Notes: a model not told the origin generated them from the letters alone. A stretch of DNA of 58,407 bases from CAZCQG01 sp964500775 (GCA_964500775.1 CAZCQG010000010.1:1-58407), one strand, 5' to 3'; counted from the stretch's first letter, positions 17,011 to 27,054 are shown. Numbers and translations are program-made.

Positions 17011-17801
17011 CAATAGTAGAAATCTATGTTTTTTCTAACGCAAACTATATTTTGATAGGCAAATATTTCATGAAAAAACGGGACATACATAGTATCTACA
17101 TCCAATTTTAACAACTCATTGGGCAATAATCTATAAAAATTGTAGTTCGTCAAGATTTTATGTATGTCAAATAAAAAGGTATGATTAAACACATTCATAC
17201 TGTTAAACTCAAATTGGATGAAATCAATTTTGTCTTCGGATATTGTCTTCACTAGTCCCTTTAACACATTTAATTCATACCCCTCGGTATCAATTTTAAG
17301 AAGCTCGACTTTTTCAATAGACTTCTCTTGTAAGTAGCTATCTAGCACAAGTGTTTTTATACTATTTTTCTCATATTCTCTTTTTTGATAATTCAGCTCC
17401 GTATGCACGTCTTCCAATATCGAAGCACTCACGCCCGTACCGAATATCTCTATCTCTTCTGCTTTATCGGAGCAACCAAAATTCTCTAAAGTAGCCTTGT
17501 CTTTTAGATTATTCTGTAAAGCTTGAAAAGTCTTAGGATGCGGTTCAAATGCAAAAATATTAACATTGGCAAAACTATCCAACAACATTTTCGAATAATT
17601 TCCTACATTTGCTCCGACATCAAAGATAGTCACTTCTTTTCCGCCATAGTACTTTTGTAAATTTTGAATAAACGCTTTTTCTCCACTCAACTCTTTTTCG
17701 GAATTCAAAATGCCCAATCCATGCCCAGCCCAATAAAAAAGACGCAAATTTAATGGATACAAAAATCTCTTTGCAATCATTTGTTTTAAAAATGCTTTCA
17801 T
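17010..17801 (-). CDS. FkbM-family methyltransferase
   Basis: 263 aa. VTIFDVGANVGNYSKMLL (about 54-71) is the SAM-binding start, and FAFEPHPKTFQALQNNL and ELLKIDTEGYELNVLKGL are the FkbM hallmarks. FkbM enzymes methylate hydroxyls of sugars and polyketides. The position between capsule-type glycosyltransferase genes suggests a sugar O-methylation in this polymer. Confidence 0.87.
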   Translation of the reverse strand: MKAFLKQMIAKRFLYPLNLRLFYWAGHGLGILNSEKELSGEKAFIQNLQKYYGGKEVTIFDVGANVGNYSKMLLDSFANVNIFAFEPHPKTFQALQNNLKDKATLENFGCSDKAEEIEIFGTGVSASILEDVHTELNYQKREYEKNSIKTLVLDSYLQEKSIEKVELLKIDTEGYELNVLKGLVKTISEDKIDFIQFEFNSMNVFNHTFLFDIHKILTNYNFYRLLPNELLKLDVDTMYVPFFHEIFAYQNIVCVRKNIDFYY

Positions 17802-17814
17802 CGTTTGTCCTTAC

Positions 17815-19215
17815 CTATATCAGTTTTAATTCTTTTTCAATCGAATTTACAATCAGTTTTATGTTATTTGCGTCATTGTGTCGTTTTATATCAATTGGAT
17901 ATCCCTCGTGTAAAAAAGTTTTTATTTTTGCTAAAAACTCTATCGTATCTTCATCATTTGGTATATTAAGCCTGTCATTGACGAGTATATCCCTTAATTC
18001 AGAAAATCGTTTTATCCTATGTATGGACTTATGCGCACTATAAAACACATCGCCGAAAACTATCGCCGGCACATTGTTTATCAATGCCTCTAAACCAGTA
18101 TTACCGGTTATCGTAACCACCGCCTCTACGGATTTTAACAAAGAGTGAGAATTCGACTGGTTTGAGCTAGTATCATCTGAAATATAAATAATATTCGAAT
18201 TTCTCTCTCTTAACTTTTTAAACTCTTTTTGTCTCAACTGCCCGTATTGTGCCGGATGCTCTTTGACGCAAAGAACATAGTTCTCCGGCAAAACTTTTGC
18301 GATTTCTTGGATTATAGTGATCTGTTCTGAAAACTCGGGAGAAAAATATAAAAGCGTCGCTTCGGGCTCCACGTGCATCGGAAATAATAACTTCTTGTAT
18401 TCTTTATAGTCAGTTATATCATCATAATAACTCGAGTGGAAATAGCGAACAAAAAAACAATCGACTATATAGTGCCTGTAGTTAAAAATGTTGTACCTAC
18501 TATTGTAGAAAAACAGTATATCTTTTTTTATAAGCTCGTAAGAAACGAACCTGTTAATTAGTGATTTGATTGCGCTTTTTATAAAGAGATGAAATGATCT
18601 GAAATTGCAATATTTTAGTTTTGAATAGTATGGTCGATGACCGATTTCTTTGACTTTACTGACATACTGCTTGATCATCGCAGTATCTTCGACCCTTGCC
18701 TCTGCCCCCTTGATGCTGTTATCATCAAATAAGCTATTATAAGGCGAATGTTTCCAATAAAAATATCCGTCTAAAAATGAAAAAATAGCAGTCATATCTC
18801 TGCAATCATACTCTTTTGCTATGAGGCTTAAAACCTCTTCGATTTCAAGCGTGATCGTTTCGTGAATACATGCGGAATATTTTCTTTTATTAAATACGGA
18901 TCTCCAGAATGTAATCTCTTTTCCTAATATCTCCATCCTATCATGAATGTCCAACCAGCCCAAGAACCTATCGGCATAAAAGGAAGACTGTAAAAAGCCT
19001 TTCGGTATTTCTGCCACTTCAAGAGCTTCATACTCCTCTTCAAAACAGAATTCAACAACATTTCCACTTTTCTCGATTAAACTTTTTTCTTGTTTATTTA
19101 AACACACATAATACGAATTATATTTGTCAGACTTCAACCTAGGGTAAAAATGAGCAAACTGAACTCTAGCAAAAAAGAGGATATTCGGCTTATTTTCCAA
19201 AAAGCTTCCTTGCAA
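17815..19215 (-). CDS. Capsule polysaccharide synthesis-type glycosyltransferase
   Basis: 466 aa from a TTG at 19215 that overlaps the upstream gene by 26 bases; an in-frame TTG at 19200 is an alternative. The C-terminal half carries VLCVKEHPAQYGQLR and VTITGNTGLEALINNVPAIVFGDVFY, the HP and S/T-G-x-E motifs of the Capsule_synth (KpsC/KpsS and related GT-B) superfamily. The N-terminal half has an ILFFARVQFAHFYPR start and no membrane helix. A transfer reaction onto a growing glycan is likely. The sugar could be a CMP-activated one since many HP-motif enzymes use CMP donors, but this is inference. Confidence 0.65.
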   Translation of the reverse strand: MQGSFLENKPNILFFARVQFAHFYPRLKSDKYNSYYVCLNKQEKSLIEKSGNVVEFCFEEEYEALEVAEIPKGFLQSSFYADRFLGWLDIHDRMEILGKEITFWRSVFNKRKYSACIHETITLEIEEVLSLIAKEYDCRDMTAIFSFLDGYFYWKHSPYNSLFDDNSIKGAEARVEDTAMIKQYVSKVKEIGHRPYYSKLKYCNFRSFHLFIKSAIKSLINRFVSYELIKKDILFFYNSRYNIFNYRHYIVDCFFVRYFHSSYYDDITDYKEYKKLLFPMHVEPEATLLYFSPEFSEQITIIQEIAKVLPENYVLCVKEHPAQYGQLRQKEFKKLRERNSNIIYISDDTSSNQSNSHSLLKSVEAVVTITGNTGLEALINNVPAIVFGDVFYSAHKSIHRIKRFSELRDILVNDRLNIPNDEDTIEFLAKIKTFLHEGYPIDIKRHNDANNIKLIVNSIEKELKLI

Positions 19216-20149
19216 GATTCGTAAGAACTATTTTAAAATCCAAAGGGATATATTTTGTGAGCTTCTTGATTCCATTTCTTTCTACGACATCTTTATACAC
19301 TTTTTCGTATAGCAGATTCACATACCCCTCCTCCGCTTCCACCTTATCAGGATGGCAAAGGGGAAATTTAAGCTCTTCGAGCATTATCTTTTTATAGTAT
19401 TCAGGCTCGTTGGACGTATGTGTGGCATCGCCGGTAAAACCGATATTTTTGATGAGATTTCTTGCAGGCGTTACACACAAACCACCATTTGAAATCACCG
19501 AATAATGATAGCTGTAGTCCCAAATATTTCCGTATTTACTGTGGGCAAATTCAAATCTTTCCTGCATCCACGACGCTATATCTTTATTTTTAAATATGCT
19601 ATGTATCCGTCCTGTTTTTTTGAAATCTTTATATGATCTCATTTGCAAATCAAATTTATCCCAAGTCCTTCTCCAAGTCGCCCATCCCCATATTCCTGGC
19701 CACCTAGAAAAAAAATAGGAATCTTGCGAAAAAGTCACCTCCGGCAAAGTGTTTGCTCCGCATATATGTGCCACCCTTACGTCATCCCTATACCTTTCAA
19801 GCATCTCGTCGCAAAATCGAAAAAAGCTCTCCGAAGGAACACAGTCGTCCTCTAGGATAATACCGCATTCTTCATTCTCAAAAAACCAACTTATAGCACT
19901 AGTGGCAGATTCTGTTATCTCTAGGTACTTCACCCTTTCTAAAAATTTTACCTCGCACTGCCAGTCTGGATTCTCAAAAATCTTCTTCGTTGCCGCGCAA
20001 GCTTCTAATTCACTATCATTTTTCGGGGCATTTAATGCAACGTACAAAGTAGAGGGCTTGACCTTCTTTATACCTTCAAAAACAACTTGTGTCGTGGAGG
20101 GTTTCCTGTATGCTATCACTAAGATTGGAGTTTTGACTTCGTAATTCAT
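19190..20149 (-). CDS. GT2/GNT-I-like glycosyltransferase
   Basis: 319 aa. TPILVIAYRKPSTT opens a GT-A fold. IILEDDCVPSESFFRFCDEML is the expanded DxD region typical of GNT-I-like bacterial enzymes, and SRWPGIWGWATWRRTWDKFD is a conserved block in this family. It overlaps the SDR gene by 4 bases. Donor unknown. Confidence 0.75.
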   Translation of the reverse strand: MNYEVKTPILVIAYRKPSTTQVVFEGIKKVKPSTLYVALNAPKNDSELEACAATKKIFENPDWQCEVKFLERVKYLEITESATSAISWFFENEECGIILEDDCVPSESFFRFCDEMLERYRDDVRVAHICGANTLPEVTFSQDSYFFSRWPGIWGWATWRRTWDKFDLQMRSYKDFKKTGRIHSIFKNKDIASWMQERFEFAHSKYGNIWDYSYHYSVISNGGLCVTPARNLIKNIGFTGDATHTSNEPEYYKKIMLEELKFPLCHPDKVEAEEGYVNLLYEKVYKDVVERNGIKKLTKYIPLDFKIVLTNLARKLFGK

Positions 20150-21018
20150 CGGGCTTTCTCATTAAAGTATAGCTCTTCAAGTCCTTGGAGTAAGCTATAC
20201 TTTGGCTTCCAACCATATTCACCGGCGATTTTTTGGATATTCGCCTTACAATCTAATATCTCTATATTGCTTATATGATTACTATTTTTTAGCTCTAAAG
20301 TAGAGTTACTTAAACCTGAAAGAATATCGGTTATTTCGTTCACGGCATAGCTATTTCCCGTACCGACATTATAGTAATCGCTCTTGCGAGTATTGCTTTC
20401 AAGTAAAATACCTAACAACTCCACGAGATCATTTATATACAAATAATCTCTTTTTGGTCCTATACTTCCGACCTCAAGCATCCCTTTCTTTTGTTTAAAA
20501 GCATTCAAGAGTTTGGATATCATAAACTCTTCACTTTGATATGCGCCGTATAGATTAAAAAGTCTGAGCGAAGTAACAAAAGTATTATTGTCATTTTTAA
20601 AAAATTCGAACAATGTCTGCTCAGCTAAATACTTACTCTGATGATAGGGCGTCAAAAGCTCAACTCTATGTTTTTCGTCTATGGGCATATACTGCGGTCT
20701 TCCGTAAACATACGTATTTGCGTAGATAATATGTCTTGCGCCTCTTTCCCTAGAAAATTCTGCTACGTTTAGCGTAGTATTGATGTTAAAATCATAGAAA
20801 TCATATCGAAGGTCTTCGGACAACTTCGGGTGCACCAATGCCCCAAGATGCAATACCGCATCGATGGTATCCGCTTGAATACGTCTTAAAGAATTTATAT
20901 CGGTTATATCTGTTCCGTTTACCCTTGATGCGAGAATAAAATTAAATTTTTCAGAAAGTTTTTCCAGAACATTTTTACCTATAAAACCGTTTGCGCCGGT
21001 GATTAGTATATTCTTCAC
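20146..21018 (-). CDS. NAD-dependent epimerase/dehydratase (extended SDR)
   Basis: 290 aa, GTG start in a GTGA overlap with the PseG-like gene. NILITGANGFIGKNVLEKL binds the cofactor, YANTYVYGRPQYMPIDEKH sits at the Ser/Thr region, and YHQSK holds the catalytic Tyr and Lys. KRDYLYINDLVELL and VGTGNSYAVNEI are standard for sugar SDRs. It is shorter than 4,6-dehydratases such as LegB and could be a 4-ketoreductase or epimerase. It belongs by position to the second nonulosonic-acid block. Confidence 0.75.
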   Translation of the reverse strand: MKNILITGANGFIGKNVLEKLSEKFNFILASRVNGTDITDINSLRRIQADTIDAVLHLGALVHPKLSEDLRYDFYDFNINTTLNVAEFSRERGARHIIYANTYVYGRPQYMPIDEKHRVELLTPYHQSKYLAEQTLFEFFKNDNNTFVTSLRLFNLYGAYQSEEFMISKLLNAFKQKKGMLEVGSIGPKRDYLYINDLVELLGILLESNTRKSDYYNVGTGNSYAVNEITDILSGLSNSTLELKNSNHISNIEILDCKANIQKIAGEYGWKPKYSLLQGLEELYFNEKAR

Positions 21019-21965
21019 GAAACCAATCCTAAAATTTTATCGGAGATTCTTTTTGCACCCTCCAAATCAAAAACGTTCACGGGAATATTGAGCTCATCAC
21101 TTTTTATAAATTCTTCCACTGTTGACCAGTTTATCTCATCGCCTACTCCCGCAAAATATTGGTCGTATTCCTTCGCAAGGGTCATTGCAAACTCCGCTTG
21201 GTGAGTATTTTGAGCCAAAATGCAAACAGGTACTCCTAAATACAAAGATTCATACATCGTATTTCCGCCTGAAACAATACATTTTGAAAAAGAAGACATG
21301 AGAGAGAAAAAATCCTCAGGATATTTATGTACAAAAATATTATTGCTTTCAAAGCTTTTCAACTCTTTTTCATACATAGGACCTACAAATATATGAAAGT
21401 TATTTTCAAACTTTCTTGACAAAACAAACTCTATTAACTTTCCAGTAAAATCACACGGATCGGAACCTCCGAAAGAGACAAAAATTCCATCTTTGGCTTT
21501 AGCTCCATTTTTGTACTTCGAAATTTCACCGTTGAAAATCATATAACGAGGACCGCAAAGTAGATGACCGCTATCGGAAAAACTTTGAAAACCGTGGAAA
21601 GTATTGTAGTTTATACTTAAATCAACGCGATCTGAAAATTTCGTATTTTCATGAAAAGCTATGAGCACTATATCGCGGTATTGTTCTTTGACTGTTGCAA
21701 ATAGTTCTTCCGAATATTCAAGCTGGTCAAAAATGATAAAATCTATACCTTGTTCTATATTCAAAACAGTAAAAATCTCATCCGATTTGTCTATAAAAAT
21801 AATATCACTACCAAAAAAAACATTATTCGCTTTATCATCGGTTTTGACTACAAACCTAAAACGAACAGATTCCTTCATGACCTCCGCAAGATTTTTCATT
21901 CTCCGAAAATGACCCGTACCCACATTGCTAGATATATCAACTCTTATCAATGCTTTTTTTAGCAC
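21015..21965 (-). CDS. PseG/SpsG-like nucleotide-sugar hydrolase
   Basis: 316 aa, GTG start, 7-base overlap with the NeuB gene. IRVDISSNVGTGHFRRMKNLA contains the GxGHxxR motif that carries the catalytic His of PseG, and the C-terminal half (FVSFGGSDP, VSGGNTMYESLYLGVPVCIL) is the MurG-like UDP-binding domain. PseG removes UDP from the trideoxy-diamino sugar before the NeuB-family condensation, and SpsG is the Bacillus spore-coat relative. Placement immediately after a NeuB gene supports this role. The sugar stereochemistry is not readable. Confidence 0.78.
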   Translation of the reverse strand: MLKKALIRVDISSNVGTGHFRRMKNLAEVMKESVRFRFVVKTDDKANNVFFGSDIIFIDKSDEIFTVLNIEQGIDFIIFDQLEYSEELFATVKEQYRDIVLIAFHENTKFSDRVDLSINYNTFHGFQSFSDSGHLLCGPRYMIFNGEISKYKNGAKAKDGIFVSFGGSDPCDFTGKLIEFVLSRKFENNFHIFVGPMYEKELKSFESNNIFVHKYPEDFFSLMSSFSKCIVSGGNTMYESLYLGVPVCILAQNTHQAEFAMTLAKEYDQYFAGVGDEINWSTVEEFIKSDELNIPVNVFDLEGAKRISDKILGLVS

Positions 21966-23014
21966 AACATCTCTTTGGTGACAACGGTATCTTCGGCTAT
22001 ATCAATCTTTGCGACCGAACCGATGACAAAATCCATAAACTCGGGATAGATTCCATTTCCGGGACGCTTACAAGTAAGCATATCGGCATGTATCGTAGTT
22101 CCTTTTTCAATTCTGCAGCTAGAGACAATTGATTTTCGAGCATACATAAAAGCCTTTTCTTCGGCGGGATAATATCCATTTTTGAAATACCCTCTCGCAC
22201 TTTCGACATTTCGTATCAATCCGACCATCTCTTTCAGCTCTTCGGGATTAGCAGAAAGCTTGTGATCAGGACTATCGGGTAATTTTTTATCAATCGTGTA
22301 ATGTTTCTCTATCGTTTTTGCACCCATAGCTACTGCGGCAACAGGTGTTATAAAACCTATGGTGTGATCGGAATAGCCTACAGGGATCTCTGGAAATATT
22401 TGTTGAATTTTGGACATTTTCTCAAGGTTGGCATTTTCAATATCGCAAGGATACTGCAAGATACAATGCTGCAATATAATATTTTGATTGCCGCACTTCC
22501 ATATAGTCTCTACCGCTTTTTCGATTTCCCCTATCGTGGCACATCCCGTGGACAATATAATAGGTTTTTTGGTTTCGGCTATATATTGTATTAACTGCAA
22601 ATAGGTCAAGTCCGATGATGAGATTTTATAAAGATCTACGCCGACTTCCTCCAAAACATCAACATCCGGCAAATTAAAAGGGGTCGATAAAAAAGTGATA
22701 CCCAATTCTTTACATCTGTTTTTCAAAACTTTATGACCCTCGATACTTAGTCCATCAAGCTTTGAAAAAGTATCATACTGACTACCGTCGCTATCGTTTA
22801 ATTTATCGGACCAATATCTCGGAGCGGTTTTAGTGGTAATGGCACTTGCTTTATAGGTCTGAAACTTAATTGCATCCGCCCCTGCTTCATGTGCGGTCTC
22901 TATAAGCCTTATCCCCTTGTCCAAATCCATATTGTGATTCACGCCTGCCTCGGCTATAACAAAAGTTTTTTGCCCTTCTCCGACTAACTTATCTTCAATT
23001 TTCACATTTTTCAT
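21959..23014 (-). CDS. NeuB-family nonulosonic acid synthase (second block)
   Basis: 351 aa from the ATG at 23014; a TTG two codons earlier is less likely. TFVIAEAGVNHNMDLDKGI and IKFQTYKASAITT are the TIM-barrel phosphoenolpyruvate site, GYSDHTIGF and IEKHYTIDKKLP..PDHKLSANPEE match NeuB/SpsE/PseI, and a C-terminal SAF (antifreeze-like) domain is present from about 290. It condenses PEP with a six-carbon amino sugar to give a nine-carbon acid. The adjacent PseG-like, DegT, Gfo/Idh and cytidylyltransferase genes make a compact pathway resembling SpsCEFG. Confidence 0.88.
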   Translation of the reverse strand: MKNVKIEDKLVGEGQKTFVIAEAGVNHNMDLDKGIRLIETAHEAGADAIKFQTYKASAITTKTAPRYWSDKLNDSDGSQYDTFSKLDGLSIEGHKVLKNRCKELGITFLSTPFNLPDVDVLEEVGVDLYKISSSDLTYLQLIQYIAETKKPIILSTGCATIGEIEKAVETIWKCGNQNIILQHCILQYPCDIENANLEKMSKIQQIFPEIPVGYSDHTIGFITPVAAVAMGAKTIEKHYTIDKKLPDSPDHKLSANPEELKEMVGLIRNVESARGYFKNGYYPAEEKAFMYARKSIVSSCRIEKGTTIHADMLTCKRPGNGIYPEFMDFVIGSVAKIDIAEDTVVTKEMLC

Positions 23015-24305
23015 TTGCAAGCTCCAAATCTTTTAATGATTCTTTATTGTCCCATATTTTGTCGAAAACCTTAATAATATTCGCAATATCTCTTTCATCG
23101 TAGTCATAATTACAGAACTGCAAACATGCAAATTCTTTCTCATGCAATCTCTCGGCAGTCGGGCAAATCCCCTTAGAATAGTCATATACGATGTTCGGGT
23201 GCAATGACCACGGATAGCCGCTTTTACCGAATGCGATTTTTTGTTGATATATAGGCTGAAGATGGATATTGGTATATCCCGCTGCTATACCGAGCACCCC
23301 TTCTGCCTTTATGGCATTGCAAAGCGTCTCTCTTCTAACATCTATTTTTTTCAAATCAAATCTTAATGCATATAAATAATAACTGTGTTGACTGCCCTTC
23401 TCTACGCTTGGCGCAGTAATCCACTCAAATTTACGTAATCCGTCGTTTAAAATGCCGGCGATAAGTTCTCTTCTCAATAAAATATTATTGAGTTTTTTTA
23501 ACTGTTCCCTTCCTATAGCCGCTTCCATCTCGGTCATCCTAAAGTTATAACCGATTATATTGTCGATTCTCGTGACATTTTTTCTCTCGACGACGGCTTC
23601 ACCGTGATTCCTTATGAGTTGCATTCTTTCAGCAAGTTCATCGTCTTCGGTCACGCAAACGCCACCTTCTCCCGTGTTTATGTGCTTGTGGTAGTTCAAG
23701 CTAAACACCCCGATGTCTCCGAACGTTCCCAAATGTTTATTATTATATTTTACACCCGGTGCTTGTGCGTTATCTTCAATGACCCATAGGTTGTGTTTTT
23801 TAGCTAAGGCTAAAATCTTTTCATAGTCACAAGCCTGCCCCAAAATATTGACGGCAATGATTCCCTTGGTTCTTTTTGATATTTTCTTCTCTATGTCCAC
23901 CGGATCAATGGTATAAGTATCTTCTTTTATATCCGCAAAAACAGGGATTCCTCCCCAGACTAAAACAGAAGTAGCTGTAGCCGTCATCGTCCAAGGCGGT
24001 ACTATTACCTCATCTCCGGGTTCCAGCCCCAATGCGCCTACCGCACATATTAGCCCTGATGTGTTGGAGTTCACTGTCACTGAATGCTTCACCCCGAAAT
24101 ATTCACTCCATTCAGCCTCTAGCGCTCTTACCTCGGTGCCCCCATAGAACTTTTCTTTATCCCATGAGCCGAGAAAGTCTGACAATACGCCTCTTTCTAC
24201 GACTTTTTTTACCGCTTCGACCTCTTCTTTCCCGATCGAATTATATTTCTTGAAATCATAGTCTATTAATTTAGAGCCGCCCGATAGCGCCAATTTATTT
24301 TTCAC
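22995..24305 (-). CDS. DegT/DnrJ/EryC1 aminotransferase (second block)
   Basis: 436 aa, GTG start, overlapping the Gfo/Idh gene by 11 bases. The PLP lysine lies in SLNYHKHINTGEGG, with EDNAQAPG carrying the Asp that contacts the pyridine nitrogen. GDEVIVPPWTMTATATSVL is characteristic of sugar aminotransferases. It is clearly paralogous to 36642-37928: the same start (KLALxGG), GNP/GSK loop, H-K-x-I-x-x-GEGG and RMQLIRNHxEAV blocks. Likely adds an amino group to a keto sugar for the NeuB product. The Lys rules out an RfbH-type dehydrase, which has His there. Confidence 0.87.
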   Translation of the reverse strand: MKNKLALSGGSKLIDYDFKKYNSIGKEEVEAVKKVVERGVLSDFLGSWDKEKFYGGTEVRALEAEWSEYFGVKHSVTVNSNTSGLICAVGALGLEPGDEVIVPPWTMTATATSVLVWGGIPVFADIKEDTYTIDPVDIEKKISKRTKGIIAVNILGQACDYEKILALAKKHNLWVIEDNAQAPGVKYNNKHLGTFGDIGVFSLNYHKHINTGEGGVCVTEDDELAERMQLIRNHGEAVVERKNVTRIDNIIGYNFRMTEMEAAIGREQLKKLNNILLRRELIAGILNDGLRKFEWITAPSVEKGSQHSYYLYALRFDLKKIDVRRETLCNAIKAEGVLGIAAGYTNIHLQPIYQQKIAFGKSGYPWSLHPNIVYDYSKGICPTAERLHEKEFACLQFCNYDYDERDIANIIKVFDKIWDNKESLKDLELANEKCEN

Positions 24306-25281
24306 AATATCCCCCCAAAGTTACTTCTTTTATAAGTCCATCGATTATTTCCAAAGACATCAATGCATTTTGACCGCTAGATAAATTATCGGCATGATTG
24401 CAAACTACATCGTAGAAATGTTTTATAGTATTATACTGATACCTGTTCATGTCTGTTTTTTGAATTTTTGGATTATCCCCTAAAAAAATATATCCCGAGA
24501 ACAGCTCATGTTCTTTTTTCTCAAAAATAGAGATGCTCTCTTCATCTTTTGCTGAATAGCGGACTCTTTGCATAGATCCTATGATATCCATCTCAAACAA
24601 TGTATAACTATTATGATTGTTTGCTATAAGGTATGCTTCAAACCCCTCAAAAGACAAAATAAGATCAATATCATAATCGCCGTTATAATCGTTATATCCA
24701 TTCACACACAGAATCTTGCTCGCAATAGGTTTCCCAAAAAAATAAACTAAAAGATCTATCATATGGCTGGCATTATTAAGCAGCCCCTTTCCGTAATAAC
24801 ATACAACTTTTTCGATAGTACCCACGCTTCTTTGGTGAAGGCTTTGCTTAAGAAGTATCACTTCCGGATCGAATCGTCTTTTAAAATTCACGACAAATTG
24901 AATATTGTTTTTTTCGGTAACTTCAATCATCTTTTTTGCCTCTTCGATACTTGAAGCAATAGGCTTCTCGCAAAGTATTGCCTTTGGGTTGTATGTAGCT
25001 AGCTCCATGAAAATATCGTAATGCGTACCTGTACTTGTGGCGATGATACACGCATCAAAGTTATGCGAACTCGCGGCTTTTGCAATAGAAGAATAAGAAG
25101 GAATCCCATACTTCTCTTCAAACAAATTTCTCAATTTATCATCTATGTCGACGGCACAAACTAGCTCTACCTCTTCGAAGTACTTTATTGCTTTGGCATA
25201 AGAAAAAATAATATTTTCAGATTCATGCTTATAGTCATACAATTGCCCAATCTTGCCGAGTCCAACCAATATTGCTTTCAA
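24295..25281 (-). CDS. Gfo/Idh/MocA-family oxidoreductase
   Basis: 328 aa. The Rossmann start is ILVGLGKIGQLYDYK, followed by ACIIATSTGTHYDI and ILCEKPIASSIEEAKKM, where the EKP Lys is the family's catalytic residue. These enzymes oxidise or reduce sugar hydroxyls with NAD(P). It is sandwiched between the cytidylyltransferase (2-base gap) and the aminotransferase (11-base overlap). It probably makes the keto sugar for the aminotransferase or modifies the nine-carbon acid, as the ptm loci of Campylobacter also contain such a gene. Confidence 0.82.
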   Translation of the reverse strand: MKAILVGLGKIGQLYDYKHESENIIFSYAKAIKYFEEVELVCAVDIDDKLRNLFEEKYGIPSYSSIAKAASSHNFDACIIATSTGTHYDIFMELATYNPKAILCEKPIASSIEEAKKMIEVTEKNNIQFVVNFKRRFDPEVILLKQSLHQRSVGTIEKVVCYYGKGLLNNASHMIDLLVYFFGKPIASKILCVNGYNDYNGDYDIDLILSFEGFEAYLIANNHNSYTLFEMDIIGSMQRVRYSAKDEESISIFEKKEHELFSGYIFLGDNPKIQKTDMNRYQYNTIKHFYDVVCNHADNLSSGQNALMSLEIIDGLIKEVTLGGYCEK

Positions 25282-25282
25282 G

Positions 25283-26011
25283 TCAAAATCTTCTTTTTAC
25301 GAGTTTATTTATTTCGGTCAACTGTGGATTATTCTTTAAAAAATCCAATATTTCCGACAAGCTAAAATGGCGTTTTGGATTATATAAAGCTTCAAAGATT
25401 TTAGTTATTAGCTCAAAATCATCCGGTTCGTCTACGGTCAATTGCAACTCCGGGAAACAAAGACCTCTAGGTGCATAAAGATTGCAGCATCGAAACAATT
25501 CTTTATTCTTTAAAATACTCATGGTTGTGTGTTCTTGCTCATAAGGCGAATGCGAAATCTCAAATGCTCTCAATAAAGTATCCAAGGAAAACATTCTTGT
25601 ATTCATACCTATCGGATAGCTTCTTATTAGATCATTGCTCACATAGTCAAAATTATTGGATGCATACATATTGATAACCTGCTCGACAATCTCAGGATCC
25701 GCCAAGGGATTATCACCCGTAAGTTGTACGACAACATCCACTTCCCTGCTTTTTGCGGCTTCAATTACCCTTTTGGTAACATTATCTTCATCACCCCTAA
25801 AACAAGTCACCCCTTGACCTTTTACCACCTCTTCGGTCTTATCGTCCAAGGAGGTATTTGTCGTGGCAACAATAATCTCATCACAATTTTGAACATCTTT
25901 TAATCTTTCAATAAGATGCACCAACATAGGCTTACCAAGAATCTCTTTGAGTATTTTTCCGGGGAGTCTACTTGAGTTCATCCTCGCTTCGATAATACAC
26001 GCTATCTTCAT
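25283..26011 (-). CDS. SpsF/PseF-like cytidylyltransferase
   Basis: 242 aa, ATG in an ATGA overlap with the transferase gene. CIIEARMNSSRLPGKIL is the CTP-binding loop, and VVQLTGDNPLADPEIV and YVSNDLIRSYPIG match SpsF and the KdsB/NeuA superfamily. It should activate the nine-carbon acid of the second block as a CMP-sugar. A second, NeuA/LegF-like CMP transferase is at 34788-35477, so the locus appears to encode two activations. Confidence 0.8.
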   Translation of the reverse strand: MKIACIIEARMNSSRLPGKILKEILGKPMLVHLIERLKDVQNCDEIIVATTNTSLDDKTEEVVKGQGVTCFRGDEDNVTKRVIEAAKSREVDVVVQLTGDNPLADPEIVEQVINMYASNNFDYVSNDLIRSYPIGMNTRMFSLDTLLRAFEISHSPYEQEHTTMSILKNKELFRCCNLYAPRGLCFPELQLTVDEPDDFELITKIFEALYNPKRHFSLSEILDFLKNNPQLTEINKLVKRRF

Positions 26012-27054
26012 ATTCTCTCCAAAATAAAATTGACTATTCTTTGTGTCGACCCTTTAAAATCTCCACCCCATTTTTTTTTGTTTAACTGCATCTTACCTTC
26101 AAAAACTTCCTGAAGCTTTTTTTTCTCGATTATACCATTGGTCGCATTTATTTTATTTCCGATAAAGCTCACTAATTCTTTGGGTCTATAACTTATAACA
26201 TCACCTCTTTGAAGGGCTATTTCAAGAAGCAAAATACTTCCCATGCCAATAACAAAATCTACATTTAAAGCACAAGTATCTAAAGAATCGGCATCTATGA
26301 TTTTGATATTTTGGTACTTCTGAATCAAATCATTGTATTTACTTTTTTCTTCCATCGGATGTAGTTTTATATATAGAATATCTTCTCTTCCGATCATTGA
26401 CAATATGTCATCCAACACTTGATACTCGTCAAAACCTTGATATGAAACGCTAGATGAAGGAAAGGCTTTTTTATAGTCCTCGGATAGAAACAACACCGTT
26501 CTGCGGGAATGCTGATTGTTTAGATTTTGGGAAGATTTAGGTAAATTATTCCATCGATTTTCTAAAACGGGATTACCTAGTCCCCAAATTTTCTCACTAG
26601 GAAGACCCGCTAACTCTGCCTCTGTTTTTGCCATTTTATCATTGACGATAATGCAATCAGGGAGCACTATTTTCTCATTTAATAAGAATCTCTCCTTGTA
26701 CCATGACCAATGTTCAACAATACCCATCGTAAAAATATTTCTTTGACTTGCTTCTTCTAAAACAATCTTGTCTATTAATGTTTGCCACCCTGCTGAGACT
26801 ATAATCACATCCCACATTTTCTCTAAAAAAAGGTTGTCTGTCACCCATTTACGGAGTTCCTCCAAAGACGAACAGGATTCATCTAGCCCGTATTCTATAA
26901 AGTCTACACTCTCTTCGCAAATGCCCGAGTGCTTTTTTGCTACGTCCGACAGTACCAAGTGTATATCAAAACTATTTTGCAATGCGCCGACTAAAAAACC
27001 GAAATACTTTGCCGGACCCGAAGCGAGAGTTACAAAAAGCAGGTTTTGTTTCAT
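26008..27054 (-). CDS. GT-B-like putative glycosyltransferase, candidate nonulosonic acid transferase
   Basis: 348 aa from the ATG at 27054, which overlaps the upstream TAA as TAATG; a more distant ATG would overlap by 33 bases. LLFVTLASGPAKYFGFLVGAL, VEHWSWYKERF, LGNPVLEN, ILYIKLHPMEEKS and VIGMGSILLLEIAL are in the same order as in 35622-36641, so the two are paralogues. The HP motif and following G-S region recall CMP-sugar transferases and CDP-glycerol-type enzymes. No family name can be given. It directly precedes the cytidylyltransferase gene. Confidence 0.5.
   Translation of the reverse strand: MKQNLLFVTLASGPAKYFGFLVGALQNSFDIHLVLSDVAKKHSGICEESVDFIEYGLDESCSSLEELRKWVTDNLFLEKMWDVIIVSAGWQTLIDKIVLEEASQRNIFTMGIVEHWSWYKERFLLNEKIVLPDCIIVNDKMAKTEAELAGLPSEKIWGLGNPVLENRWNNLPKSSQNLNNQHSRRTVLFLSEDYKKAFPSSSVSYQGFDEYQVLDDILSMIGREDILYIKLHPMEEKSKYNDLIQKYQNIKIIDADSLDTCALNVDFVIGMGSILLLEIALQRGDVISYRPKELVSFIGNKINATNGIIEKKKLQEVFEGKMQLNKKKWGGDFKGSTQRIVNFILERI

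Noticed and set aside
22995..24305. The DegT protein as the missing RfbH
   Set aside because: It has Lys in the HK.I..GEGG motif, whereas RfbH-type dehydrases have His at that place.
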